From DATIBL01 sp035457505 (lineage in GTDB: Bacteria; Patescibacteriota; Minisyncoccia; Phycocordibacterales; UBA6899): 7,850 nucleotides of DNA. The notes under the pieces were generated by a model, which saw nothing but the letters and a program-made list of their open reading frames with translations, was not told the DNA's origin and did not search any database. Below are positions 1 to 6,211 of the stretch, one piece after another. The stretch is from positions 1 to 7,850 of the forward strand of contig DATIBL010000042.1 in assembly GCA_035457505.1 (NCBI GenBank), in the 5' to 3' direction. Positions within the stretch are counted from its first letter, which is position 1. The number at the start of each line of letters is the position of its first letter. A program made the translations under genes and the position numbers.

Positions 1-160
1 CGTTGCGGGGCCCCGCAAGTCCTGTCGAAATATGCGACATGTATCTCCAGGACATTGCGACCCCGCGTCTCGAATTTCATCGACCCGGAGCCCCTTATGA
101 GTGCTGCGGGTCTGGGGTCGCGAACTCTGCGTCTTTTCGAGGCCCTCACCATGAAGAGAA
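1..160. other. left-edge region without a supported gene; several inverted repeats
   Basis: No reading frame here is convincing. One minus-strand frame is open from an ATG at 95 (or 152) to the window edge, but it uses ATA and AGG codons that are uncommon in the neighbouring genes. A plus-strand frame ends at TGA 162-164 and has no visible start. The region is rich in base-pairing potential: a perfect 16-bp palindrome at 3-18, GTCCTG (19-24) with CAGGAC (49-54) enclosing a TGTCG/CGACA pair, GCGACCCC (58-65) with GGGGTCGC (114-121), and an inner CGACCC/GGGTCT-type pairing. It could be a structured RNA or a leader of a gene lying off the left edge; no known RNA family was recognised. Confidence 0.4.
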
Positions 161-163
161 TTG

Positions 164-188
164 AAAAACACCCCGATCGGTCGGGGTG
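164..188 (-). terminator. Rho-independent terminator of the minus-strand membrane-protein operon
   Basis: A perfect 8-bp stem (CACCCCGA at 169-176 with TCGGGGTG at 181-188) and a 4-base loop is followed, on the minus strand, by a run of five T (the A's at 164-168). It begins six bases after the TAG stop of the gene ending at 194, so it ends that transcription unit. The plus strand has no T-run after the stem, so termination is directional. Confidence 0.85.
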
Positions 189-193
189 CTGTG

Positions 194-544
194 CTAACGG
201 TCGTCTTCGGGCGTATCGTCGTGCTTGTCGTTGAGAGCGGCGTCTGCGGCTCTTTCTTGGCGTGCCTCCGCTGCAAAGGCGGCGACTCGCATAAGGACGA
301 AGAAGGTGATAGCGAGACAAAGCGGAATCGTCCAGAAGAGATGTTTGAGCGGCGTAAGATCGGGGAAGAACAGCAAGTGGATGCCGATGGTCGCGGCGCT
401 CGCAGATCCGCAGAGGGCGGCGATGACTGGGCCGATCGCGATGATTCTTGCAGCAGCCGGCGCGGTCCGCAGCGGTGTCAGGACGAGTACCGCCCAGTGT
501 GCGAGCCCTGCCGCAATCGCGAAGGCAATGAGTGCTCCGGTCAT
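194..544 (-). CDS. small three-helix membrane protein, unknown function
   Basis: I do not recognise this family. The 116-residue product shows three hydrophobic segments at about residues 3-25, 33-57 and 67-90, then a charged, Ala/Asp-rich tail of about 25 residues (ending DDTPEDDR) that is probably exposed. There is no signal peptide other than the first helix and no obvious catalytic motif. The ATG at 544 was chosen because GAGAGG stands six bases upstream as a Shine-Dalgarno-like site; a TTG at 607 in the same frame would add 21 residues but lies 11 bases from the preceding stop and has no such site. It is the last gene of a minus-strand series, 74 bp after the exchanger gene and directly before a terminator, so it is probably co-transcribed. 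Many small patescibacterial genomes carry membrane proteins of this size next to pilus genes, but no such link is shown here. Confidence 0.7.
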   Translation of the reverse strand: MTGALIAFAIAAGLAHWAVLVLTPLRTAPAAARIIAIGPVIAALCGSASAATIGIHLLFFPDLTPLKHLFWTIPLCLAITFFVLMRVAAFAAEARQERAADAALNDKHDDTPEDDR

Positions 545-618
545 GATGAGCCTCTCGATATCTCCGTCGAGTATGGCAGGTTTCACTGTTCCGTCAATTT
601 GTCCCAAGCGGGGCGTAG

Positions 619-1581
619 CTATCCGCGAAGCACGAGCAGGATCATGTAGAGCAGATAGAGCGCGACCATAATCCGGCCATGAAGGGGTGCAAGGTGCTGG
701 CCTTTGCTGATCGTGGCAAAAACGAAGAGCAAGGCAGTAGCCGTTCCGAGGACTGCGAGATCTGCGGCTGCATGTATCGGGAACGGGACTGGTGTAACTA
801 ATGCTGTTGCGCCGAGCACCCAGAAGACGTTGAAAATATTCGAGCCGATCACATTTCCAACCGCGAGATCGGAGTGCCCCTTTCGCGCTGCTACTACCGA
901 AGTCACAAGTTCTGGAAGCGATGTGCCGATCGCAATGATTGTCACGGCGATTACATACTCAGAGATACCGAATGTCGTCGCGATGGCTACTGCTCCGTCG
1001 ACGACCCATTTCCCACCGATGACCAGTGCGCCAAGGCCGCCCCCGATCATGAACGCGATCATGGGAAGCGAGTGCCTCTCGATCTCGACGCTCTCTTCAA
1101 GTTTTTCACTGCGGTTCTTTCGGACCAGCTCGAGAACGTAGGATAAAAAGATCGCGAAGAAAAGCATGAGTATGATCCCGTCTGTTCGCGCGATCGCTCC
1201 CAAGCTTCCAGGATCGAGGAACGGGCGCGCTGCAAGCGCAAGGAGAACGAGTGTGGAGAGAAAAGCGAGCGGGATCTCTTTCCAAACCGTCGTATGTTGA
1301 ACCGCAAGCGGACGAATCATCGCTGTGACACCGAGGATTAGGAGAATATTTGCAATGTTCGAACCGATCACGTTCCCAAAAGCAACATCCGTTGTTCCCG
1401 AGAGTGCTGCCAGGACATTCACGGTGAGTTCGGGCATTGATGTACCGAAGGCGACGACGGTGAGGCCGATCACGAGAGGAGATACGCCGAGTTTGGATGC
1501 GAGGGTTGATGATCCTTCAACCAAGTACTCAGCTCCCTTCAGGAGAAGGACGAATCCTGCGACGATTGCGGCATACATCAT
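619..1581 (-). CDS. Na+/Ca2+ exchanger of the CaCA superfamily (YrbG-like)
   Basis: This is a secondary transporter of the cytoplasmic membrane, expected to exchange Na+ for Ca2+ and so extrude calcium. The 320-residue length and about ten hydrophobic segments fit the prokaryotic family. Both signature alpha-repeats are intact: GTSMPEL plus GNVIGSN at about residues 46-77, and GTSLPEL plus GNVIGSN at about 219-250. The key ion-binding glutamates are E51 and E224, and the partner asparagines N75 and N248. A charged cytoplasmic loop (about 153-172) separates the two inverted halves, as is usual. The start is ATG 1581, immediately followed by a second ATG; no Shine-Dalgarno site is evident. It begins 52 bp after the glycosyltransferase-like gene and is probably in the same transcript. 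Substrate choice between Ca2+ and other cations, and any K+ dependence, cannot be read from the sequence. Confidence 0.93.
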   Translation of the reverse strand: MMYAAIVAGFVLLLKGAEYLVEGSSTLASKLGVSPLVIGLTVVAFGTSMPELTVNVLAALSGTTDVAFGNVIGSNIANILLILGVTAMIRPLAVQHTTVWKEIPLAFLSTLVLLALAARPFLDPGSLGAIARTDGIILMLFFAIFLSYVLELVRKNRSEKLEESVEIERHSLPMIAFMIGGGLGALVIGGKWVVDGAVAIATTFGISEYVIAVTIIAIGTSLPELVTSVVAARKGHSDLAVGNVIGSNIFNVFWVLGATALVTPVPFPIHAAADLAVLGTATALLFVFATISKGQHLAPLHGRIMVALYLLYMILLVLRG

Positions 1582-1585
1582 ATAC

Positions 1586-1597
1586 GTTCAATTGAAC
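1586..1597. repeat. 12-bp perfect palindrome just before the exchanger start
   Basis: GTTCAATTGAAC is a perfect dyad four bases upstream of the ATG at 1581. It lies inside the short gap between two co-directional genes. It could be an operator-like site or a chance palindrome; no -10 box is visible next to it. A 5-bp hairpin (CCATC/GATGG) is also present in the same gap just after the upstream stop codon. Confidence 0.4.
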
Positions 1598-1633
1598 AGG
1601 ACTTGATCGCCCTCGTCCATCCTTTTGTGATGG

Positions 1634-3001
1634 TTACCTTCGAACGAGGATTTCGATTCCGCCGACCTCGTCGATCATTTCGTAGTGTTCCGCGATCCAT
1701 TGATCATGCGAGTTTGCCCAGTCGTAGCGGAATTTATCGCCGATCGATCGTCCTCGCAGAACGAGACCCGGCTGTTCGCGCTCAAGTACTGCGAGATTTG
1801 CCGCAAAATCCTCAGGTGCGTTCATTTCCGTGAAAAGAAAATCATGCGGATAGGGATTGGGTTGCCCGAGCTCGAGTGCGTAGCCGGGAAGGAAGGGATA
1901 GGCGTAAAGTCCTGGGCTCTGTCGGATCGCGATCGCGCGAATCCGATCGAGTCCCTTTTCTGCTTCGATGGTAGCGAAGACGTTAAAGAGGAAGAGAAAG
2001 AGGAGAAGGAATCCTGCGACGATTCGAAACGGAAGGCTTTGCGTATCCACGGCAAGCTTGTGTCGTCCGCGTCCCTCAGAAAGGACTGCCGCGAAGATCG
2101 GGAGTGCGAATGTCGCCATCGAAACGTGCGCGAGGTCTGGGCGTGTCAGCGTGGAAGCGAGCATTCCTGCTTGTGCGAGAGCGATAACAGCCAAGAGGAG
2201 CTTTCGATTGCTCGTCGTCATGCGCGCAATGACCATTCCGAGTGCTGCGGTGACTCCGGCGATCAGGATAAACGGAAAGATCATGACATCGTTGATCTCG
2301 CGATAGTGCAGTGCTGGCCACGTAATAAGCGAATCAAAGAGCGTAGCAAATGGCCATACAAAGAGCATTCCGATTCCCGGGAGGATCATGCCGAGAATCG
2401 CGGCTCCGGCAAAGCGCGGAGGGAGAATGTTCTTCCAGGCGAAGACGAGCATGCTGGTTGCTATACAGGCGATCAAGATCCCGCCCTTCGTCTGAAGAAA
2501 TACCGGAACGAGTCCGACCACGATCCCTGCACCAAAGAACTCCCATACGCGTCTTTTCCGTTCAAGCGCTGCAAGCACAAGCGCGATCCCGATCACGGCA
2601 ATGGCGGAGCCCTGAGTGTTGTGGTTCACCAGCTGGAACCACCCAGAAAGCATAAAGAGCCAGATGATGCCGGCCGCGTTTGCGTTGGATGTCCTTGCTC
2701 CGAGTCTCCGCGCAATATCGGCAAGCGCATAGGCTGATCCTGCAATGAGCGCGATCGCAGCGGCTTTCGCGCTCCAGTATGATGCGCCGAAGATCGCCAT
2801 CGCGAGCGCGCTCAAGTAGAAGGAGCCGGGAGCGATGTATGCAAAGAAATCCGTGTAGATCTGCTCACCGGAGAGGATTCGCATCGCGCCGCTCAAGACG
2901 AGCCCTTCGTCGCTTACCAGAAGGTGTCCCGGCGCCGCAAGGATTGCCACGGCAAGGAAGAGGACAATTGTCCATGCGCGGGAGCCTGCTGTGTTCATCA
3001 T
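1634..3001 (-). CDS. multi-pass membrane protein, glycosyltransferase 39/PMT-like
   Basis: The 455-residue product has about ten hydrophobic segments over residues 10-350 and a soluble C-terminal part of about 100 residues. Near the end of the first extracytoplasmic loop an acidic pair (SDEG, residues 30-33) is followed by an amphipathic stretch (GAMRILSGEQIYTDFF) and an aromatic, Pro/Gly-containing patch before the second helix. This layout is typical of GT-C fold enzymes of the GT39/PMT/ArnT type, where the acidic residues in that loop are catalytic and a polyprenyl-phosphate sugar is the usual donor. The family call rests on this pattern, so donor and acceptor are unknown; it may be a divergent or non-enzymatic member. 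The start at 3001 is preferred over the in-frame ATG at 3016 because a perfect TATAAT box (3013-3008) lies between the two. It heads a minus-strand series with the exchanger and the small membrane protein. Confidence 0.75.
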   Translation of the reverse strand: MMNTAGSRAWTIVLFLAVAILAAPGHLLVSDEGLVLSGAMRILSGEQIYTDFFAYIAPGSFYLSALAMAIFGASYWSAKAAAIALIAGSAYALADIARRLGARTSNANAAGIIWLFMLSGWFQLVNHNTQGSAIAVIGIALVLAALERKRRVWEFFGAGIVVGLVPVFLQTKGGILIACIATSMLVFAWKNILPPRFAGAAILGMILPGIGMLFVWPFATLFDSLITWPALHYREINDVMIFPFILIAGVTAALGMVIARMTTSNRKLLLAVIALAQAGMLASTLTRPDLAHVSMATFALPIFAAVLSEGRGRHKLAVDTQSLPFRIVAGFLLLFLFLFNVFATIEAEKGLDRIRAIAIRQSPGLYAYPFLPGYALELGQPNPYPHDFLFTEMNAPEDFAANLAVLEREQPGLVLRGRSIGDKFRYDWANSHDQWIAEHYEMIDEVGGIEILVRR

Positions 3002-3007
3002 GGGCAA

Positions 3008-3013
3008 ATTATA
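3008..3013 (-). promoter_or_regulatory. -10 box (TATAAT) for a near-leaderless transcript of the membrane glycosyltransferase-like gene
   Basis: On the minus strand TGTATAAT is followed by six bases and then ATGATG. A start of transcription the usual 6-8 bases after the hexamer falls on the ATG at 3001 itself. No good -35 hexamer is visible at the usual distance. The same TGTATAAT string precedes pilB. Confidence 0.65.
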
Positions 3014-3085
3014 CATGACGGCGAAGAGCGGACGCGCTGGCTGAAAAGCGCGAGCTCAGACTTTGCGAAGAGGGAGAAGATTTCG

Positions 3086-3197
3086 ACCGTTACACGGTTA
3101 GTACTCGTTTCCCATTTTCTCACAACGCAAGCGTTGCTCGAAAATATGGGAGAACGGCTTCGAATCCCCCCCCACGCAAGTGAAGCAGTTCACTTGC
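3086..3197. other. structured intergenic stretch with three hairpins
   Basis: Between the terminator of the tRNA and the promoter at 3013 there are about 200 bases without a gene. They hold ACCGT/ACGGT (3086-3098, 3-base loop); a 42-base compound hairpin at 3110-3151 (TCCCAT/ATGGGA and TTTC/GAAA with a two-base bulge, then an inner CAACGC/GCGTTG stem); and a perfect 9-bp stem with a GCAG loop at 3176-3197. A C-rich run (3165-3173) separates the last two. No open frame, tRNA or known RNA family was recognised. It may be a small RNA, a palindromic intergenic element, or untranslated sequence. Confidence 0.45.
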
Positions 3198-3210
3198 TCT
3201 CTCCGCTCAA

Positions 3211-3241
3211 CAAAAATGGCGCCCAGAGGCGCGCATGTTTT
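3211..3241 (-). terminator. Rho-independent terminator downstream of tRNA-Ser
   Basis: On the minus strand a GCGCC/GGCGC stem with a TCTG loop (3219-3232) is followed by ATTTTTG (A's at 3212-3216). It starts about 16 bases after the 3' end of the tRNA. Four T's (3238-3241) on the other side could also let it act weakly on plus-strand transcripts. Confidence 0.75.
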
Positions 3242-3248
3242 GTACGAG

Positions 3249-3339
3249 CGGAGAGGGAGGGATTCGAACCCTCGAGGGGGTTTAAGGCCCCCTGCCACGT
3301 TAGCAGTGTGGTGCTTTCGACCAGCTCAGCCACCTCTCC
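3249..3339 (-). tRNA. tRNA-Ser (anticodon GCT)
   Basis: A full class II cloverleaf can be folded on the minus strand: acceptor GGAGAGG/CCTCTCC, a D arm with GCT/AGC, an anticodon stem-loop with CTGCTAA, a long variable arm (GGGGG/CCCCC stem) and a T arm GAGGG-TTCGAAT-CCCTC. The anticodon GCT lies at 3304-3302 and reads AGC/AGT serine codons. The discriminator base is G (3249), as expected for serine. The 3' CCA is not encoded, so it must be added by a CCA-adding enzyme. The pair closing the anticodon loop (31-39) is A·C rather than Watson-Crick. It lies 143 bp downstream of comF on the same strand and has its own terminator; an AT-rich TAAAAT-containing stretch just upstream may be its promoter. 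Confidence 0.97.
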
Positions 3340-3452
3340 AGATATATGATTTTATGATTTGGATCGGCTGTGCCACCTCACGGAAATCATTTTCTCAATG
3401 CGTGCAGCCACCGTATCATATCCTTGCCGATGAATCAAAAGTGGATCCTCCT

Positions 3453-3475
3453 CGCTGATCTGAGCCTGATCAGTG
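3453..3475 (-). terminator. possible weak terminator after comF
   Basis: An 8-bp stem including one G·T pair (3453-3460 with 3468-3475, seven-base loop) begins seven bases after the comF stop codon. The nearest T-run on the minus strand (TTTTG) is about 12 bases further on, so it is not a classic terminator. The remainder of 3340-3452 shows only AT-rich sequence before the tRNA and no gene. Confidence 0.35.
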
Positions 3476-3482
3476 CGTGCGT

Positions 3483-4127
3483 CTAGTGCGCGGCGGCGAC
3501 GGCGAGAATGCGTTTCGGTCCGAGGGGACGGAGCGCGTCCTTCGCAGCACGGATCGTTGCGCCGGTCGTGATCACATCATCGATCAGAATCACCGTCTTC
3601 CCGGCAATGCGCGTGCCGTTTCGTGCGGAGAATGCACCGACCTGACTCTCGAGACGCTGGCGCTTGGTCTTCGTTGCGACCTGGTGGATCGTCTCTTTGT
3701 TGCGCTCGAGGAGCAGTTCGACGGGCATGGTGAATCCGTCTTTCGCAGCGCATGCGCTGATCGTTCGCGCGATGAGTTCTGCGTGGTTGTATCCGCGTCG
3801 GCGGAGCCCCTCGACGTGCGCGGGGATCGGAACCAGCATGATTCCTTCTGCAGCTTTTCGGGGATCGCGCGAGAGATGTTTGAAGAATTCGCGATACAGC
3901 GCGACTCCGAAATATTCGGCGAGCGCCTTGCGAGAACGGTATTTGAGTCCAATGATCGCCTTTTTGACCATCGGATGTCGATAGTCGAAGAGTGCCCCCA
4001 TGTTGCCGGGCATGGCCTCCGGCCGGGTGGTGATATTGCGCTCGCAGACGGCACAGAGCGCACTTCCGGTGCGTCCACATCCGACACAGGTGTCAGGAAA
4101 GAAGAAGGCGAGCAGCTTCTCGAGCAT
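3483..4127 (-). CDS. comF: ComF family phosphoribosyltransferase-like protein
   Basis: ComF proteins are cytoplasmic proteins with a zinc-binding head and a PRTase fold, needed for natural transformation where tested and thought to act with the DNA-uptake helicase after single strands enter the cell. The 214-residue product has the expected order: CxxC-x7-CxxC zinc knuckle (C14, C17, C25, C28), VPIPAH followed by RRRGYNHAELIAR (about 99-121), and the PRPP-binding loop VILIDDVITTGAT (179-191). Length fits the family. The ATG at 4127 was chosen because the zinc head starts ten residues later and a -10 box lies directly upstream; the frame stays open to 4349, but that 74-residue extension would cross the promoters and has no family counterpart. 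It is divergent from pilM, which suggests a shared role in DNA uptake. Confidence 0.93.
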   Translation of the reverse strand: MLEKLLAFFFPDTCVGCGRTGSALCAVCERNITTRPEAMPGNMGALFDYRHPMVKKAIIGLKYRSRKALAEYFGVALYREFFKHLSRDPRKAAEGIMLVPIPAHVEGLRRRGYNHAELIARTISACAAKDGFTMPVELLLERNKETIHQVATKTKRQRLESQVGAFSARNGTRIAGKTVILIDDVITTGATIRAAKDALRPLGPKRILAVAAAH

Positions 4128-4136
4128 ATAGCGTTG

Positions 4137-4142
4137 AGTATA
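4137..4142 (-). promoter_or_regulatory. -10 box (TATACT) of comF
   Basis: TATACT on the minus strand ends nine bases before the ATG at 4127, giving a predicted leader of only about three bases. A weak TTGCGG, 16 bases upstream, may serve as -35. That stretch is part of a larger inverted repeat, GCAAGCGC (4161-4168) with GCGCTTGC (4186-4193). Confidence 0.5.
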
Positions 4143-4281
4143 GGCGCTTCCGGTGGCCCCGCAAGCGCGAAATGCGTGATGCAGTGCGCTTGCAGATGCG
4201 CAGCGCGGAATTGCATCTCTGAGGGAGTCTGATCGCTCCAGGAGGGGGTGGGGGATTATCCCCGCCGAGAGGCGCGCGGCT

Positions 4282-4300
4282 CGAATATTCGTGTTATCAT
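4282..4300 (+). promoter_or_regulatory. extended -10 promoter of pilM with adjoining palindrome
   Basis: An extended -10 element TGTTATCAT (4292-4300) ends eight bases before the pilM ATG, predicting a leader of about two bases. Directly before it is a perfect 10-bp palindrome CGAATATTCG (4282-4291), placed where a repressor or activator could contact the promoter. No -35 hexamer is seen, which is acceptable for an extended -10. Confidence 0.55.
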
Positions 4301-4308
4301 AAATCATC

Positions 4309-5421
4309 ATGTCGAATCCCCTCGATGGTTTGCTTGCTGGACTTCTCAAAAAGAAGAGCGATTCCGTTGTCGGCCTCGATATTGGGGGATCTTTTGTGAA
4401 GGCGGTTCAGCTGCACAAGAAAGGCGCCAAGGCCGTCCTCGACACCTATGGCGAGGTTGCGCTCGGTCCGCTCTCGGGGCTGGAGATCGGGCAGGCGACA
4501 AATCTTTCGACCGAAAAACTCGCGACGGCAATTCTCGATCTCTTCAATGAAGCAAAGATCACCTCCCGGGATGTCGTTTTTTCGCTTCCGCTCACCTCGA
4601 CGCTTCTTGTCGTGATCGAGCTGCCGGATCTTGGTGAGGATAAGCTCAAAGAAATGATCCCGATCGAGGCGCGCAAATATATCCCGACATCTGTGTCCGA
4701 GGTCGCGCTCGATTTTTGGATCGTTCCCCGCGCGCCGCAGACCTACGTCGACCCCGACGAAGAAGAGCGTGCCAAGGCAGCCGGTCCCAAAGTTGACGTG
4801 CTCATCGCGGCTGTGCACAAGGACGTCCTCAACCGCTACCAGCAGATCGCACAGAAGATTGGTGCGACGAACGTGTCGATGGAAATCGAGATTTTCAGCA
4901 CGATCCGCTCCGTCATGGGACGAGATTCGTCGCTCACGATGATCCTCGATATGGGAGCGGCAAATACGAAGATCGCAATGGTCGAAGACGGCATCGTCCG
5001 CAGTTCGCATCTTATCAATTCTGGTTCTCAGGACATCACACTCGCGCTTTCGAAGGCCAAGGGCGTCTCCATGTTGAAAGCCGAGGAGATCAAGCGCGAT
5101 TTTGGTCTTGCTGGAGACCCGACGGACCCTTCGATCGCGGAGATCACGCGCCTCGCCGTCGAGCGGATCTTTGCCGAAGCGAACCGTTTGCTCACAAAAT
5201 ATCAGCAAACCAAGCACGTCTCAGTCTCTCGTGTGGTGCTCACTGGCGGCGGCGTTCTTTTGAAAGGCTTGCCAGATCTTGTGCAATCGAGTTTTTCGAC
5301 AACCGTGGTCTTCGGGAACCCTTTTGAAAAAGTCGAGGCTCCTGCTGTCCTTGCGCCGATCTTAAAGGAGGCCGGCCCTGAGTTTGCCGTCGCGCTTGGC
5401 CTCGCGATCCGCAAGCTCTAA
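4309..5421 (+). CDS. pilM: type IV pilus assembly protein PilM
   Basis: PilM is a cytoplasmic, actin-like ATP-binding protein that docks on the N-terminal tail of PilN and couples the inner-membrane platform to the pilus motors. The 370-residue length is normal. The actin-fold nucleotide motifs are all visible: phosphate-1 GLDIGGSFVKAVQ (about 22-34), phosphate-2 ILDMGAANTKIAMV (212-225) and the adenosine motif VVLTGGGVLLKGL (309-321); the C-terminus ends in the usual FAVALGLAIRKL. An acidic insertion (DPDEEERAKAAG, about 148-159) precedes the second subdomain. The start at 4309 follows an extended -10 box by eight bases and keeps the family N-terminus. It is the first gene of the pilus cluster; the next gene starts 118 bp later and has its own candidate promoter. 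No membrane segment is present. Confidence 0.96.
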   Translation: MSNPLDGLLAGLLKKKSDSVVGLDIGGSFVKAVQLHKKGAKAVLDTYGEVALGPLSGLEIGQATNLSTEKLATAILDLFNEAKITSRDVVFSLPLTSTLLVVIELPDLGEDKLKEMIPIEARKYIPTSVSEVALDFWIVPRAPQTYVDPDEEERAKAAGPKVDVLIAAVHKDVLNRYQQIAQKIGATNVSMEIEIFSTIRSVMGRDSSLTMILDMGAANTKIAMVEDGIVRSSHLINSGSQDITLALSKAKGVSMLKAEEIKRDFGLAGDPTDPSIAEITRLAVERIFAEANRLLTKYQQTKHVSVSRVVLTGGGVLLKGLPDLVQSSFSTTVVFGNPFEKVEAPAVLAPILKEAGPEFAVALGLAIRKL

Positions 5422-5491
5422 CCTCGCGCACTGCCACACTTCTCGCCCCCGCTTCGCGATGTGGGGATATCTTTGCGCGAAAATGCTAGCA

Positions 5492-5530
5492 GTGCCCTTT
5501 GCATGTTGATACAATATGCTATGAGGGCAC
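5492..5530 (+). promoter_or_regulatory. candidate pilN promoter inside a nested inverted repeat
   Basis: An extended -10 (TGATACAAT, 5507-5515) lies in the centre of two nested dyads: GTGCCCT (5492-5498) with AGGGCAC (5524-5530), and GCAT (5501-5504) with ATGC (5516-5519). The symmetry axis is near 5510-5511. Such a layout suggests an operator overlapping the promoter, or an RNA hairpin if transcription starts upstream. The predicted start of transcription is near 5521-5523, leaving a leader of about 18 bases before pilN. Confidence 0.5.
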
Positions 5531-5539
5531 CCCGTATTC

Positions 5540-6199
5540 ATGGACACTCGATTTGAAACATCCTTTATCCCGCAGCAACCGCTTCTGCGTGTCGAAGGCA
5601 CACAACGGCGGCGCGAGCACGTGAGCCTCTCGCTCTTGTTCGCGCTCATCATCTTTTTTGCGACCATCGCTGTTGCCGGGGGAGTGTACTACCTGCGTGA
5701 AGACGCTGAGCGGATGCTTTCCGAGGCAAAGCATCAGCTCGATGAACGCGAGAAGAATATCAACATCGACGAGATCACATCGCTCAAGCTGCTCTCCACG
5801 CGCTTCGAAGCAGCCGAGAAAGTCCTCAGCAACCACATCGCACTTTCAGCAGTTCTTGATCTTCTCGAAGAGACCACCTCCGTGAATGTCGGCTTCACCT
5901 CGTTTGCGTTCTCTCAGTCGGGAGATGGCCCTGGTGTTGCACTGATCGGAGAGGCGCCGAGCTACATGACCGTCTATCTTCAGGCGGAGGATCTACGCAA
6001 GCATCCGTTTGTGAAGCGCGTCGACATCGCGAATATTGCGCTCTCCGAAGCGACGGGTATTGTCGGTTTTTCGATGAATCTCAAGCTTGATCCCGATCTT
6101 GCAAAGTATCCTCGCTACTACAATTCCATCCATGCTCCTGCGCCGGTCGTTGATCAGGACCTTATTCCCGCTGATGCTCCTGCGCCGCTTGTTCCATAA
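5540..6199 (+). CDS. pilN: PilN-like type IV pilus inner-membrane platform protein
   Basis: PilN is a bitopic inner-membrane protein that binds PilM through its short cytoplasmic tail and pairs with PilO outside. The 219-residue product has a cytoplasmic N-terminus with ETSFIPQQPLL (6-16), one membrane helix (about 28-51), a coiled coil (about 53-105), a ferredoxin-like domain (about 113-187) with the alternating pattern typical of PilN, and a Pro/Ala-rich tail (198-219). The canonical PilM-binding INLLP-type motif is absent; the SFIP stretch may replace it. Position after pilM and before pilO supports the call more than sequence alone. GAGGG stands 12 bases before the ATG, a rather long spacing. 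The gene ends 12 bases before pilO. Confidence 0.85.
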   Translation: MDTRFETSFIPQQPLLRVEGTQRRREHVSLSLLFALIIFFATIAVAGGVYYLREDAERMLSEAKHQLDEREKNINIDEITSLKLLSTRFEAAEKVLSNHIALSAVLDLLEETTSVNVGFTSFAFSQSGDGPGVALIGEAPSYMTVYLQAEDLRKHPFVKRVDIANIALSEATGIVGFSMNLKLDPDLAKYPRYYNSIHAPAPVVDQDLIPADAPAPLVP

Positions 6200-6211
6200 G
6201 CCGCCATCCGT

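Noticed and set aside
3..164. plus-strand frame from the left edge to TGA 162-164
   Set aside because: It ends just before the hairpin at 169-188, but that hairpin has no T-run on the plus strand, and the peptide is rich in His, Pro and Cys without any recognisable motif.
1685..2737. 350-codon open frame on the plus strand opposite the membrane glycosyltransferase-like gene
   Set aside because: Its product is highly charged and Cys/Arg-rich without any fold pattern, while the opposite strand encodes a clear multi-helix membrane protein. It is a mirror of that gene's codon bias.
3159..3167. TTCGAATCC, resembling a tRNA T-loop, on the plus strand
   Set aside because: No matching T stem, acceptor stem or anticodon arm can be built around it on either strand.
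3098..3349. short open frames crossing tRNA-Ser on both strands
   Set aside because: They run through a full tRNA cloverleaf and its terminator and give the Arg/Pro-rich peptides typical of translated tRNA genes.
3477..4232. 251-codon open frame on the plus strand opposite comF
   Set aside because: comF on the minus strand has the zinc knuckle and PRPP loop in the right order; the plus-strand frame shows no family features.
4128..4349. 74-residue N-terminal extension of comF
   Set aside because: The extension would cross both divergent promoters and the pilM start, and ComF proteins begin close to the zinc knuckle, as from ATG 4127.
4297..5217. 306-codon open frame on the minus strand opposite pilM
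   Set aside because: pilM on the plus strand has all actin-fold motifs; the antisense product is a charged sequence of no recognisable type.
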